NCBI GenBank assembly: GCA_903813345.2
Contig: CAIIXF020000012.1
Span: forward strand, 25,310,184-25,374,183
Length of the DNA stretch: 64,000 bases
Reading direction: 5' to 3'
DNA from: Owenia fusiformis
Lineage: Eukaryota > Annelida > Polychaeta > Sabellida > Oweniidae
In this document: positions 55,701 through 61,689 of the stretch, in pieces
How positions within the stretch are numbered: the first letter of the stretch is position 1
How the letters are laid out: every line of letters starts with the position of its first letter
The notes under the pieces: generated by a model
The model's database searches: none
The model's input: only the letters and a program-made list of their open reading frames with translations
What the model was told of the DNA's origin: nothing
Made by a program: the position numbers and the translations under genes

Positions 55701-58563
55701 CAAAACTATAAGAGAAAATTGAAGTCTAAGTAAAAATATCGATGAATTAGATCATGTTCACTAAATCAGAACAGATTATGCATTGCATTTCCGTTAAATA
55801 AAAACGCACCGCTCATTTTTCAAAACTGGCTCCAACTTGGAGCCAGTTAACAAATCAGCTCGCTCCATCTCTCATAGTTTTGGCTTGAAATGACTTTTTG
55901 CAAAAAATCTTGAAATAAGTTACAATTTTACGTATTTTTCAGTTTTTTCTCATTTTCATGCAAATTATACGAGAATAAGATGCATAATGCACATAGACAT
56001 GATCGTGAGAAAGTATCCCGTGATTCCCAGTTGCTAGATTGTCCCTACATAGCTTGTGTAAGATGGAGCGAGCTGATTTGTAAACTGGCTCCAAGTTGGA
56101 GCCAGTTTTGTAAAATGAGCGGTGCGTTTTATTAAACGAAAATGCAATGCATAATCTGTTCTGATTTGGTGAACATGATCTAATTTATCGATATGTTTAC
56201 TTAGAATTGATTTTTCTCTCAAAGTTTTGACTTGAAATCTTTGAATATATTACAATTTTATGTATTTTTCAGTTTTTTCTCATTTTCATGCAAATTATAC
56301 GAGAATAACATGCATAATGCACATAAAAATAATCGTGAGATAGTATTTCGTGATTTCCAGTTACCAGATTGTACCTACATAGCATTTGTCATATGGGGCG
56401 AGCTGATTTGCAAACTGGCTCCAAGTTGGAGCCAGTTTTGAAAAGTGAGCGGTGCGTTTTTATTAAACGGAAATGCAATGCATAATCTATTCTGATTTAA
56501 TGAATGTGATCTTATTCATCGATATCTGTGCTTAGAATTCAATTTACTGTCATAGTTTTAGCTTGAAATGACTTTTTCCAAAAAATCTTGAAATATGTAA
56601 TAATTTTACGTATTTTTCAGTTTTTTTCTCATTTTCATGCAAATTATACGAGAATAAGATGCATAATGCACATAACAATTATCATGAAACAGTATCCCGT
56701 GATTCCCAGTTGCTAGATTGCCCCTACATAGCTTGTGTCAGATGGAGGGAGCTGATTTGCAAACTGGCTCCAAGTTGGAGCCAGTTTTGTAAAATGAGCG
56801 ATGCGTTTTTATCAAACAGAAATGCAATGCATAATCTACTCTTATTTAACGAACATGATTTAATTCATCGATATTTTTACTTAGAATTAAATTTCCCCCA
56901 TAGTTTTGGTTTGAAATTACTTTTTGCAAAAAATCTTGCAATATGTTACAATTTTACTTATTTTCATTTTTTCTCATTTCCATGCTAATTATACGAGAAT
57001 AAGATGCATAATGCACAACAAAATGATTGAGAGAGAGAATCTGGCTTTTAAAACTGGCTTCTTGGTAACTGCAGAAGCCGGCTTCTGTAAGTCATTCGAA
57101 GCCGGTTCTTAAAAGCCGGCTTCTTGGTGACGCCAGAAGCCGGCTTCTGATGTACTGTAGAAGCCGGCTTTAAAAGCCGGCTTTGTATATTTGCCTTCGA
57201 CTCTTTCTCGACTTTAGAGAGTCCAATCGTCTAAGACTGAAAAAAGTATCATTTAAAAAAACAGTTCGAAAGTATAGAAAGTATAGAATATGCCATAATT
57301 TTGGATATACATGTTATCTTTGGCACATTTTTGGCTCTGTAGCAAAATCTTAATTTCTGTGATAAGACCGGTTTTCCTATGTTGAGGCTTAAATGCATAT
57401 TATCAAACAAGTTTTTCGCCATTCCATTGTAGGCTTAAGGTCAAATTTTTAAAGAAAATCTGCGTTGTGCAATTTTTAATGAAAATAGGAATTTTCACAT
57501 TGCAAGCAATATTAAATATTTTTCTAGAAATAGCAAGATGGTCAATCTTTTTAATTTTCAAATATTTTAGGCATCAGTATTTCTTACACCTAGATTTTTT
57601 CAAACAAATCTGCTCTTTAGAAAAAAACGCAATCGACAGCGATACCTTTTGCCTGTTAGACATATATTCGTACCTTCTCCTTTTAACTGCTCGTGTATCC
57701 ATTCGTCAAGGGTGTAACTGCTATCGATTAACATATCAGAGTCTTTCCAGAGGAAGTAATTACTATTAGTAGCGTCCTTTATATTACGTAACTGCAGTAT
57801 AACCTATAAAAATCTAATATTCAGTGCAGTGTCATCACAGATTGGATTACATAGAAGTATACCCCTTAGAGTTGAGAGTTTGTTGGATGATGCATGTTAC
57901 TGTACTTTAAATATGAAATAAAAAAATCCGAGCATTAACATAACAAAATTTCACCACACAGTAAGCTATATCAAATGAGTACACAAGTGTTACAATTTTT
58001 TACAGACGCCAAACTCCTAACCCCGAACGTCAACAACAAACACAGGTCAGAACCATGGTGGCTAACACACCGAAGCTTATGGGTGGTGACGTAATAAATC
58101 AAAATAATTCACTTACTTTAATTTTTCCTTGTTTTACATCGTTTGGCATTAATCTGTAAGGGAGATGGGAACATACCATTCTAGGTTTACTTTTGTCTTT
58201 TTTATCAATTTCAGTTAGCGGGTTCGTACCATGTTCCTCAAAAGGGTCCGCCCCATTTAGCACTAGGGATGACAAGAAAATGAAATTTGTTATCTTGTCA
58301 CGTTATTTCATTTTGGTCAGCACTGATTTTGATTATATGAGTTGTGAGATCTCATGATCATAAAGCCTTTTATGCTCGCGTTTACAGCCGACATCTTAAA
58401 TCACTATTAAGTATTCCATGGCTATGAGGAACGGACAGGTATGAGAAAAGAAGAATACCTTCTCTTGACGTATCCACGTATGGTATATGATCCAGAATAT
58501 CGCCCTCCAGTGGAGCGCCATTATTCATCACGTACCACAAAATGTATTTACACAAGTGACTTC
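31679..58563 (-). CDS. Cytosolic sulfotransferase (SULT), downstream copy
   Basis: Transfers sulfate from PAPS to hydroxyl or amine groups in the cytosol. Six exons join without a phase error: 58563-58459, 58262-58117, 57803-57674, 47931-47837, 36134-35969 and 31788-31679, 249 codons in all. The first exon with the start and the YPKSG loop (about 45 codons) is not found. Family blocks in order are CSHLPYRLMP with the catalytic His, LRNIKDATNSNYF with the PAPS-binding Arg and Ser eight residues apart, VPFGSWIEHTKEWW, QYEDM, DLEGAVRKIAKF and RKGVIGDWKNNFTVAQ. The usual KTHLP is CSHLP here, so the Lys is replaced. Introns of 9.7, 11.7 and 4.2 kb are filled with fold-backs. It is tandem to a second SULT gene at 59.5-61.5 kb. 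Substrate unknown. Confidence 0.9.
31829..31860 (+). mobile_element. Solo mariner terminal repeat fragment
   Basis: TACGAGGGTTGTCACAAGTCCTG resembles the terminus of the element at 27235, but no matching right end is found. A truncated copy inside the last SULT intron. Confidence 0.45.
32096..32262. mobile_element. Hairpin MITE, 167 bp
   Basis: GTATTCGCAAATGCAACTAA... at the left is complementary almost base for base to the right half ending TTAGTTGCATTCGCGAATAC. The loop is about 10 bases (AGTACCTGCC). It would form a long RNA hairpin if the intron is transcribed. Confidence 0.8.
32367..32497. repeat. Imperfect inverted repeat, about 60-bp arms
   Basis: TTCACTCTATTGAGGTGAATACC pairs with the right segment GGTATTCATCGAAAGGAGAGTGAA. 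An ATATTCCAC/GTGGAATAT pair lies near the centre. No coding sequence. Confidence 0.6.
32631..35752. mobile_element. 3.1-kb fold-back element with tandem-repeat arms
   Basis: The ends GGCGATCAGCCTGGGG and CAAATTTTGGGGTGAAGCTGATGGCC belong to inverted arms that share long blocks, for example AAATGGGTGTTATCACCCAT and TGGCCGCCGGTGCAC near both ends. Inside the left arm a unit of about 175 bp (TCCAAGATGGCCACCAAAAT ... GAACAGTGATTTTGGAGAC ... GTCAAGGATT) repeats about nine times to roughly 34380. From about 34395 the same unit continues in reverse orientation to the right end. It has no transposase. It fills most of the last-but-one SULT intron (31789-35968). Confidence 0.9.
35969..36134 (-). CDS. 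SULT downstream copy, sixth coding exon
   Basis: TATCTGTAG|GATTTGGAAG to AGAAAGG|GTATGCC, 166 nt. It encodes DLEGAVRKIAKFVDVTLTPD...FSAMKKKPDM...TPYLRK. The acceptor is canonical here, in contrast to the paralogous exon at 60765-60930. Confidence 0.9.
36135..39260. other. SULT intron sequence; no other gene
   Basis: It includes a fragment (36235-36410) of the TCTAGACGTGCTTAG repeat also found at 45332, and a degenerate 'GTAGCC' MITE at about 36680-36840. The GC-richer stretch at 38440-38530 (TGCGTGCGCGCGCAG, CCAATG) could be an old promoter. TTTGGCGGA words are scattered at 38590-38845. Frames at 37981-38290 have no recognisable motif. Confidence 0.4.
39270..39560 (+). repeat. Degenerate tandem repeat, about 55-bp unit
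   Basis: The motif CCATGTTAAAGCC...TTTTCCAGGGT...ACCCCT recurs five or six times with many changes (GTTAAAG, GTTAAAAT, TTCAAAAC). The C-rich plus-strand frame at 39378-39575 is the read-through of this array and not a gene. Confidence 0.5.
39889..39993. mobile_element. 105-bp MITE with 9-bp target duplication (copy 1)
   Basis: TAGCCTTGCCCAAGTCGG at the left and CCGACTTGGGCAAGGCTA at the right are exact complements. The flanks 39880-39888 and 39994-40002 are both CGTGGAGTA, a perfect 9-bp direct repeat. A 9-bp duplication is typical of Mutator-like elements, though the superfamily is inference. Confidence 0.88.
40646..40712. repeat. ACTAGTTGCAACT direct repeats around an A-rich tract
   Basis: ACTAGTTGCAACT occurs twice, separated by an A-rich run of about 30 bases (AAAAAGAAAAAAAATTAAAAAG). 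It could be a target duplication around a minimal poly(A) insertion, or a chance duplication. ACTAGT and TTGCAA are palindromic. Confidence 0.5.
41008..41080 (+). repeat. Direct repeat pair with 42245-42325
   Basis: CATGACATCTCATTTCTTCTCAG...CCTGAGA...ATGCTATGAGTATCAGAATG occurs here and again at 42245-42325 with small differences. It flanks the intervening 1.2 kb. It could be the ends of a larger insertion or a duplicated segment. Confidence 0.6.
41153..41240. mobile_element. MITE of the TAGCCTTGCCCAAG family (copy 2)
   Basis: 88 bp with the same left end and a right end GACTTGGAAAAGGCTA. The flanks TGGATGGTG and AGGATGGGG agree at 7 of 9 positions, so the 9-bp duplication has begun to decay. 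It is shorter than copy 1 by an internal deletion. Confidence 0.8.
41836..42232. mobile_element. Possible TIR element (GTTTTTGAGGCGTA ends)
   Basis: GTTTTTGAGGCGTACTTATGG on the left and TTTAGTTTACGCCTCAAAAAC on the right are inverted over about 14 bases. GCGTA/TACGC and GGTCTA words repeat inside. No target duplication is established, and no coding region. Confidence 0.4.
42326..42994. other. No gene recognised; possible LINE 3' tail
   Basis: On the minus strand near 42560-42680, GGATTGAGCATAAACTTGAACTTGAA looks like the 3' end of a non-LTR retrotransposon with a (TTGAAC)n tail. The minus frame at 42550-42846 has no recognisable domain. Confidence 0.35.
42995..43155. mobile_element. 'GCCCGTAGCCAGG' MITE, best-preserved copy
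   Basis: 161 bp beginning CAGGCCCGTAGCCAGGATTT and ending CCTTGGCTACGGGCCTG, a near-perfect inverted terminal repeat of about 16 bases. A G-rich middle (12-G and 8-G runs) and CAAAACATCATTTGGCC lie inside. The 8-bp flanks AATATTTT and AATTTGGA agree only partly, so hAT membership is inferred from end sequence alone. Confidence 0.7.
43156..45331. other. SULT intron sequence; no gene recognised
   Basis: AATTGTTCAATCAATCAATT near 43313-43332 resembles the tail of a LINE. Poly-C (44089-44105) and poly-G (45123-45134) tracts are present. Overlapping frames on both strands at 43404-43638 show no recognisable domain. Confidence 0.35.
45332..46194. mobile_element. Element with CACTGC ends and TCTAGACGTGCTTAG repeats
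   Basis: The left end CACTGCATCAAATGTGGAATTC and right end GAATTCCA-like TTTTTCACGCAGTG are inverted. The right 220 bp carry many TCTAGA, CTAGACGTG and GTGCTTAG words that can pair with each other. A poly-G/poly-C pair (45449, 45525) surrounds a MITE-like core. A related fragment is at 36235-36410. Confidence 0.5.
46338..47195. mobile_element. hAT-type element, non-autonomous, 8-bp duplication
   Basis: TAGGGGTCACACGGTT at the left and AACCGTGTGACCCCTA at the right are exact complements. ATTATAAT lies on each side (46330-46337 and 47196-47203), a perfect 8-bp target duplication as made by hAT transposases. Repeated CGGTTCGGTTCGG / AACCGCGG words follow the ends. The 858-bp body has no transposase frame. 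At 46780-46900 it has a CCAATAGG box and moderate GC that may be the old transposase promoter. Confidence 0.9.
47837..47931 (-). CDS. SULT downstream copy, fifth coding exon
   Basis: TTTCTAG|TTCCCTTTGG to CTTGAA|GTAAGATATC, 95 nt. It encodes (V)PFGSWIEHTKEWWSHRD...LLIMQYEDMLE. It is almost identical to the exon at 61380-61474, and the similarity continues past the donor into the intron. Confidence 0.9.
48290..49250 (+). repeat. Tandem array of CTATACTTTC units, about 75 bp
   Basis: About twelve units of TCAGATGTCTATAGTTTCTA...CTTTCGATCTGCTTTT...ACTGTCTTCGACAAA. Short inner repeats TTTCTATAC vary in number between units. The 115-codon plus frame here is low-complexity read-through. The reverse complement of the core motif occurs at 54848-54990 and 57264-57290, so these may be the outer arms of a larger inverted structure. 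Confidence 0.85.
49335..49425 (-). tRNA. tRNA-like fragment (Ser/Leu-type A box), pseudogene
   Basis: The minus strand reads TGACTAAGTGGTTAACGCGT then TGGACTGC, close to the D-arm and anticodon stem of tRNA-Ser (usual GGCCGAGTGGTTAAGGCGTTGGACT). The rest does not fold into a full tRNA and no B box is found at the right distance. Probably a pseudogene or the head of a SINE. Confidence 0.4.
50511..54796. mobile_element. 4.3-kb fold-back element with tandem-repeat arms
   Basis: GTTAGTATGTGAGCTAGCAC at the left is complementary to GTGCTAGCTCACATACTAAC at the right. The outer 400 bp of each arm match closely. Inward, a unit of about 350 bp (AAGTGGGCGTCGCCCT... CTGGTAAGT ... GGGGTACATCTTCTGGGTC) repeats three times (about 50985-51930). 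It recurs three times in reverse orientation (about 53330-54330). A non-repeated core of about 1.4 kb at 51940-53300 holds coding remnants. It lies in the 9.7-kb SULT intron. Confidence 0.9.
51983..52319 (-). pseudogene. Transposon-type ORF remnant in the fold-back core
   Basis: From about 52319 downward the minus frame reads KTRVPKDWNEFLYDDENKKQ, then AAGYLSWKQM...DPDVYIYAAF... to a stop at 51983. The first block resembles the 'IPxNWxxFLxxDxNKxxL' signature of a multicopy family I associate with invertebrate transposons (from memory, not checked). A second minus stretch near 52860-53020 (TDTAIKDFLDPFTI...) may belong to it. It suggests the element, or one it captured, once carried a gene. 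Confidence 0.45.
54845..54992. repeat. GAAAGTATAG tandem repeat, inverse of the 48.3-kb array
   Basis: Repeats of AGTATAGAAAGTATCGAAAG separated by ACATAGG..TTCACCAAAAT, the reverse complement of the CTATACTTTC core at 48290-49250. A further short copy lies at 57264-57290. The pieces bracket the fold-backs at 50.5-54.8 and 55.0-57.2 kb. Confidence 0.8.
55035..57195. mobile_element. Fold-back with GAAGCCGGCTTC arrays and inner palindromic units
   Basis: The outer parts (55035-55325 and 57030-57190) are arrays of AAGCCGGCTT, itself a palindrome, spaced by TTGGTGAC/GTCACCAA and ACGTACTACAG. Between them are five units of up to 360 bp centred on AACTGGCTCCAA(G/C)TTGGAGCCAGTT, another palindrome. 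Two run in one orientation (55380-55880) and three in the other (55890-57000). Frames of up to 109 codons are echoes of this unit. It ends 0.5 kb before a SULT exon. Confidence 0.85.
57674..57803 (-). CDS. SULT downstream copy, fourth coding exon
   Basis: TTATAG|GTTATACTG to GAGAAG|GTACGA, 130 nt. It encodes VILQLRNIKDATNSNYFLWK, equivalent to the 'VYVARNxKDxxVSYYHF' PAPS 3'-phosphate block. R and S are at the right spacing, but YYHF is replaced by NYFL. Confidence 0.9.
57925..58050 (+). repeat. Direct repeat pair with 59345-59462
   Basis: AACATAACAAAATTTCACCACACAGTAAG ... AGACGCCAAACTCCTAACCCC recurs at 59345-59462 as AACATGACAAAATTCCACTACATTG ... AGACGCCGAACTCCGAACCCC. The two copies lie 1.4 kb apart on either side of SULT exon 58459-58563. 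Possibly a SINE, since no TIRs are visible. Confidence 0.6.
58117..58262 (-). CDS. SULT downstream copy, third coding exon
   Basis: CCCTAG|TGCTAAATGG to ATTAAA|GTAAGTG, 146 nt. It encodes KPRMVCSHLPYRLMPNDVKQ. The His of CSHLP corresponds to the catalytic base of the family's KTHLP motif. Confidence 0.9.
58459..58563 (-). CDS. SULT downstream copy, second coding exon
   Basis: ATTTTAG|GAAGTC to AGAGAAG|GTATTC, 105 nt, entering and leaving in phase 1. It encodes SHLCKYILWYVMNNGAPL...DHIPYVDTSRE, the helix after the 5'-phosphosulfate loop. The preceding exon should end in G, giving GSHL where most family members have SGTTW. Confidence 0.8.
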
Positions 58564-59513
58564 CTAAAATAACATATACTCCTCTAATTCCCAAATATAG
58601 ATTTAGTTTTTAAAATAGTTTTAAAATGTGGCACTGATATTACAAATACATGCATAAAATACATAATATAAAGCAATATGAGATTGGATCAAGCGGCGAG
58701 AGGCCCGGATGTGACCGAGCAAACGGTAGATAACTACAGTATACACTCATGCACTGTGATGTCTGTTGTTTATAAATGCATTCCAATTTTAACACTAACC
58801 TCTTGGTCATATTTTTAATACAATGTCAGCATAACCGTCTTGTATTAAGGACGCGTAAAGGACAATTTTGAATAGGATCATGCTAGAATAATTAAGGAGA
58901 AATATACAAAAGCTCATACCTCCAATATGTATGTACTTAAACTTGAGCCTATGAGCACATGAACAAAAATATGCATCATATTATAGTACTTCTCTTGGAA
59001 GAAACGTTTCAATATTGTTTTGGTAGGGGCTTGGTGTTTTGATGCTTCACACCAATGCAAAATATTGTTGTTGTTCTGAACTACAACATACAAGTATTAC
59101 ATAGGCTATTGTTGATATCAAACCACACCAAGATAAAAAAATACTATCGATATCAATAAAATCATGTACGGTATTTATCACAGTCAAGGATACTAACATC
59201 TTCTTCTTTACTTTTACAGTTGTGTTTCACAGTTGCTACAGCCGTTTATGATTAAGCTTAATATTACCAGGTCTCATCCTCAGATTTGTGCATCATGTGT
59301 CATTTTTGTCACAACTGAATGCTTTCTATATATCTTCAAATAACAACAGGGCACTAACATGACAAAATTCCACTACATTGTAAGTTATTGCAAATTGCAA
59401 ACGCAAATTCGTAAAGACGCCGAACTCCGAACCCCGACCGCCGAACATCGTCCACAAAAAAAAGTTGGAGATTATAGCAATACGATGTAGTCTCATGCAA
59501 TAAATCACCAAGG

Positions 59514-61474
59514 CTATTCATATTTGAATTTAATGTCTACGTCTTTCATTCTCTCTTGTAACGCCTTGTCAATTTTATCGCTCTGAGCAACAGTGAAGTT
59601 GTTTTTCCAATCTCCATACACGCCTGTAATCAGATTTTAATTTGCTTAATACGAAGGTAATCACTGTGGTAAAAGTCCTAAAATGCTAATTAGAATATAA
59701 TAAGAGATAATATAGAAATTGATAATATATATCTTAGTATATATAATCTTTTAAATATTCAATGTTGCAAACTTATTGAATTAACCGTTGAAACCATTTT
59801 TGAATGATACCAACTTTTAGGTTAAGATTGAAGATTACAAAAAACTGTTTTAAAATTTTGCATTTCAAGCCGAAGTTGTCTCAACAAGAAGCAGCCCATA
59901 AGATAAATACAGACACTCTCTGATCTGCTGACAGCCCTTATCTCTTTGTAAGAATCAAAGTTGTTTGTTAATTAAATTTGAAATAAAGAAATAAAAAAAT
60001 TCAAGTATTGTATTATTTCTTTTTGCGTGTTCAACAAGCGTGTATACATGCTAATACAGTACATCATAATGAATGATCGATTGAAAACAATAGTATGGCA
60101 TTTATGGAACATCATTTATTGTAAATCAAAGGAAAATATTTCTTAACACATCCGAAGTGTAAACAAGATATGTTCACATCAGTCAATGTGACTTATATGG
60201 ACCTTTTTCCATATAGCTTTGAAATCTCGTTAAAGTCTCGTTTTAAAAAGATATTTGGGAATACACATTTTTAACCACTAAAAACTAACATTTTCTTCTA
60301 TTTGATGGCATATTTGAATTCTGTGTGTAATTTTCTATCAAAACAACTTTGATTTGCACCGTTATTTACCGTTATTCAAATTCTAATGATTCTCTAGTTA
60401 TCTAAAAAAGGTCGCCCTAAATCCCCATTGACACAATGCTGAAAAACCTTTAAAAGTCTACTCTTACAAGGATGCTTCTTAAATTAAGAAATTAAGTGAC
60501 TCTAGCAATACATTTACATGTATTCTAGCCCTACCATAGCCCTACCAGTACTCATGATGCCATCTATTTTTCCATTATATGGGGAAAAGGTCAATTGGCA
60601 CAACAATTGAAAATGGCCAAATTGGGCAGGGACACAATATTTACCTAGGAAAATCTTCAGACAGTGAGATCAGCTGGACAAAAGGCGGAAGTATACTGAT
60701 AGATCAAAGTCTTAATTTAATCCATGTTCGACGAGATTCCCCCAGATGATTCAAAATGACATACCCTTTCTTAGATACGGTGTCGAAAATAAATGTTTCA
60801 CTGAATCAAACAAATCTGGTTTCTTTTTCATGGTAGAGAATGTAACCCTCTTAGCTATGTCACTAACAATATCTGGAGTCAATGTTACGTCAACAAACTT
60901 GGCAATCTTCCTTACAGCTCCTTCCAAATCCAACAATGGATATTAGGAAAAAGTAAACACGGCATTAACGTGCAAAATGTTACCACTTGCCATTTTTTGG
61001 CAAATACAAATACTATACTATACAAATTACTCTCCTGGGCGAAGTCCACTAAAAGCTTTGTACAAAGTTTTAGATTTTTCTTCGTATTTTGACTGTCTTT
61101 ACTCTCTAAGAGACTAATAATATCCTCATCTTCAACATTTTTGAAACGGCTAGTGCTAGCGGCGGCCATTTTATCGTCTGATAATGACGTCATTTTAGTG
61201 GAATGCTGGGAATATTATTCACCGGCAATGCATTGCGCGGTGTACAGTTAAAATTATTTACCGCTCGTTGACCAATCAAAATCGAGTATTTCAACTGAGG
61301 TACTAACAATACATATTGTCACCCTGTGTTATTGCTTTCCTCATTGATGCAGAAATTATGGATACGTTTGATATCTTACGTCAAGCATATCTTCATATTG
61401 CATTATCAGAAGTGGAATCTCATCCCTGTGCGACCACCATTCTTTAGTATGTTCAATCCAACTTCCATAGGGGA
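59514..61474 (-). CDS. Cytosolic sulfotransferase (SULT), upstream copy, 3' part
   Basis: Three exons of a second SULT gene: 61474-61380 (PYGSWIEHTKEWWSHRD...QYEDMLD), 60930-60765 (DLEGAVRKIAKF...MKKKPDLFDS...TPYLRK) and 59623-59514 (VYGDWKNNFTVAQSDKIDKA...IKFKYE, stop). Exon lengths (95, 166, 110 nt) and phases are identical to the downstream copy and the sequences are nearly identical. Earlier exons lie beyond the right edge; the 2.5 kb up to the edge is fold-back DNA. One defect: at 60930/60931 the bases before GATTTGG are ATTGTTG, with no AG, whereas the paralogue has CTGTAG. The copy is either a pseudogene or uses a non-canonical acceptor. Confidence 0.85.
59624..60764. other. SULT upstream-copy last intron
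   Basis: 1.1 kb of AT-rich intron between the last two exons. No element or coding sequence recognised. Much shorter than the paralogous 4.2-kb intron, which carries the 3.1-kb fold-back. Confidence 0.5.
61031..61169 (-). CDS. First-exon fragment of a KIAA1958/Crypton-like gene
   Basis: The minus frame starts ATGGCCGCCGCTAGC (MAAASTSRF) and reads NVEDEDIISLLESKDSQNTK, then KNLKLCTKLLVDFAQE. It ends at a possible donor GAGA|GTAATT. The 'E(E/D)I..LL..KDS.NTK+' pattern is the N-terminal signature of a large invertebrate family with a tyrosine-recombinase-like domain (KIAA1958/ZMYM/Crypton type); this is recalled, not searched. An in-frame ATG further up at 61193 is also possible. No catalytic part follows within the window. 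The exon lies inside the SULT upstream-copy intron on the same strand. Confidence 0.55.
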
Positions 61475-61689
61475 CTACAGAAATATAATCATATACTGAT
61501 AAAGGAATTCTATCCTAACATAGGATGGCATACCGTGTCATTTTTGTTATTTGTTCTTATTTGTCTGTTCCTTATTAATGGTTTATCGGTTGAATGTTAG
61601 ATGTTACTAAGGAACTTTCAAAAACATACTAAACAATGCAATTAGACAAACAAAGTATCTTATGCATTTCTAGGTTTTAGGTATAGTAG

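Noticed and set aside
55385-57112. Several 60-110 codon frames with repeated LAPSWSQF
   Set aside because: The same palindromic repeat unit is read in each orientation; the peptides come from its inverted centre.
58900-59060. Possible missing first SULT exon: minus frame ending FKYIHIGG at a GGAG|GTATGAG donor, phase 1
   Set aside because: The phase fits the next exon, but the residues do not match the YPKSG loop, and a stop lies about 20 codons upstream without a clear start. Not accepted.
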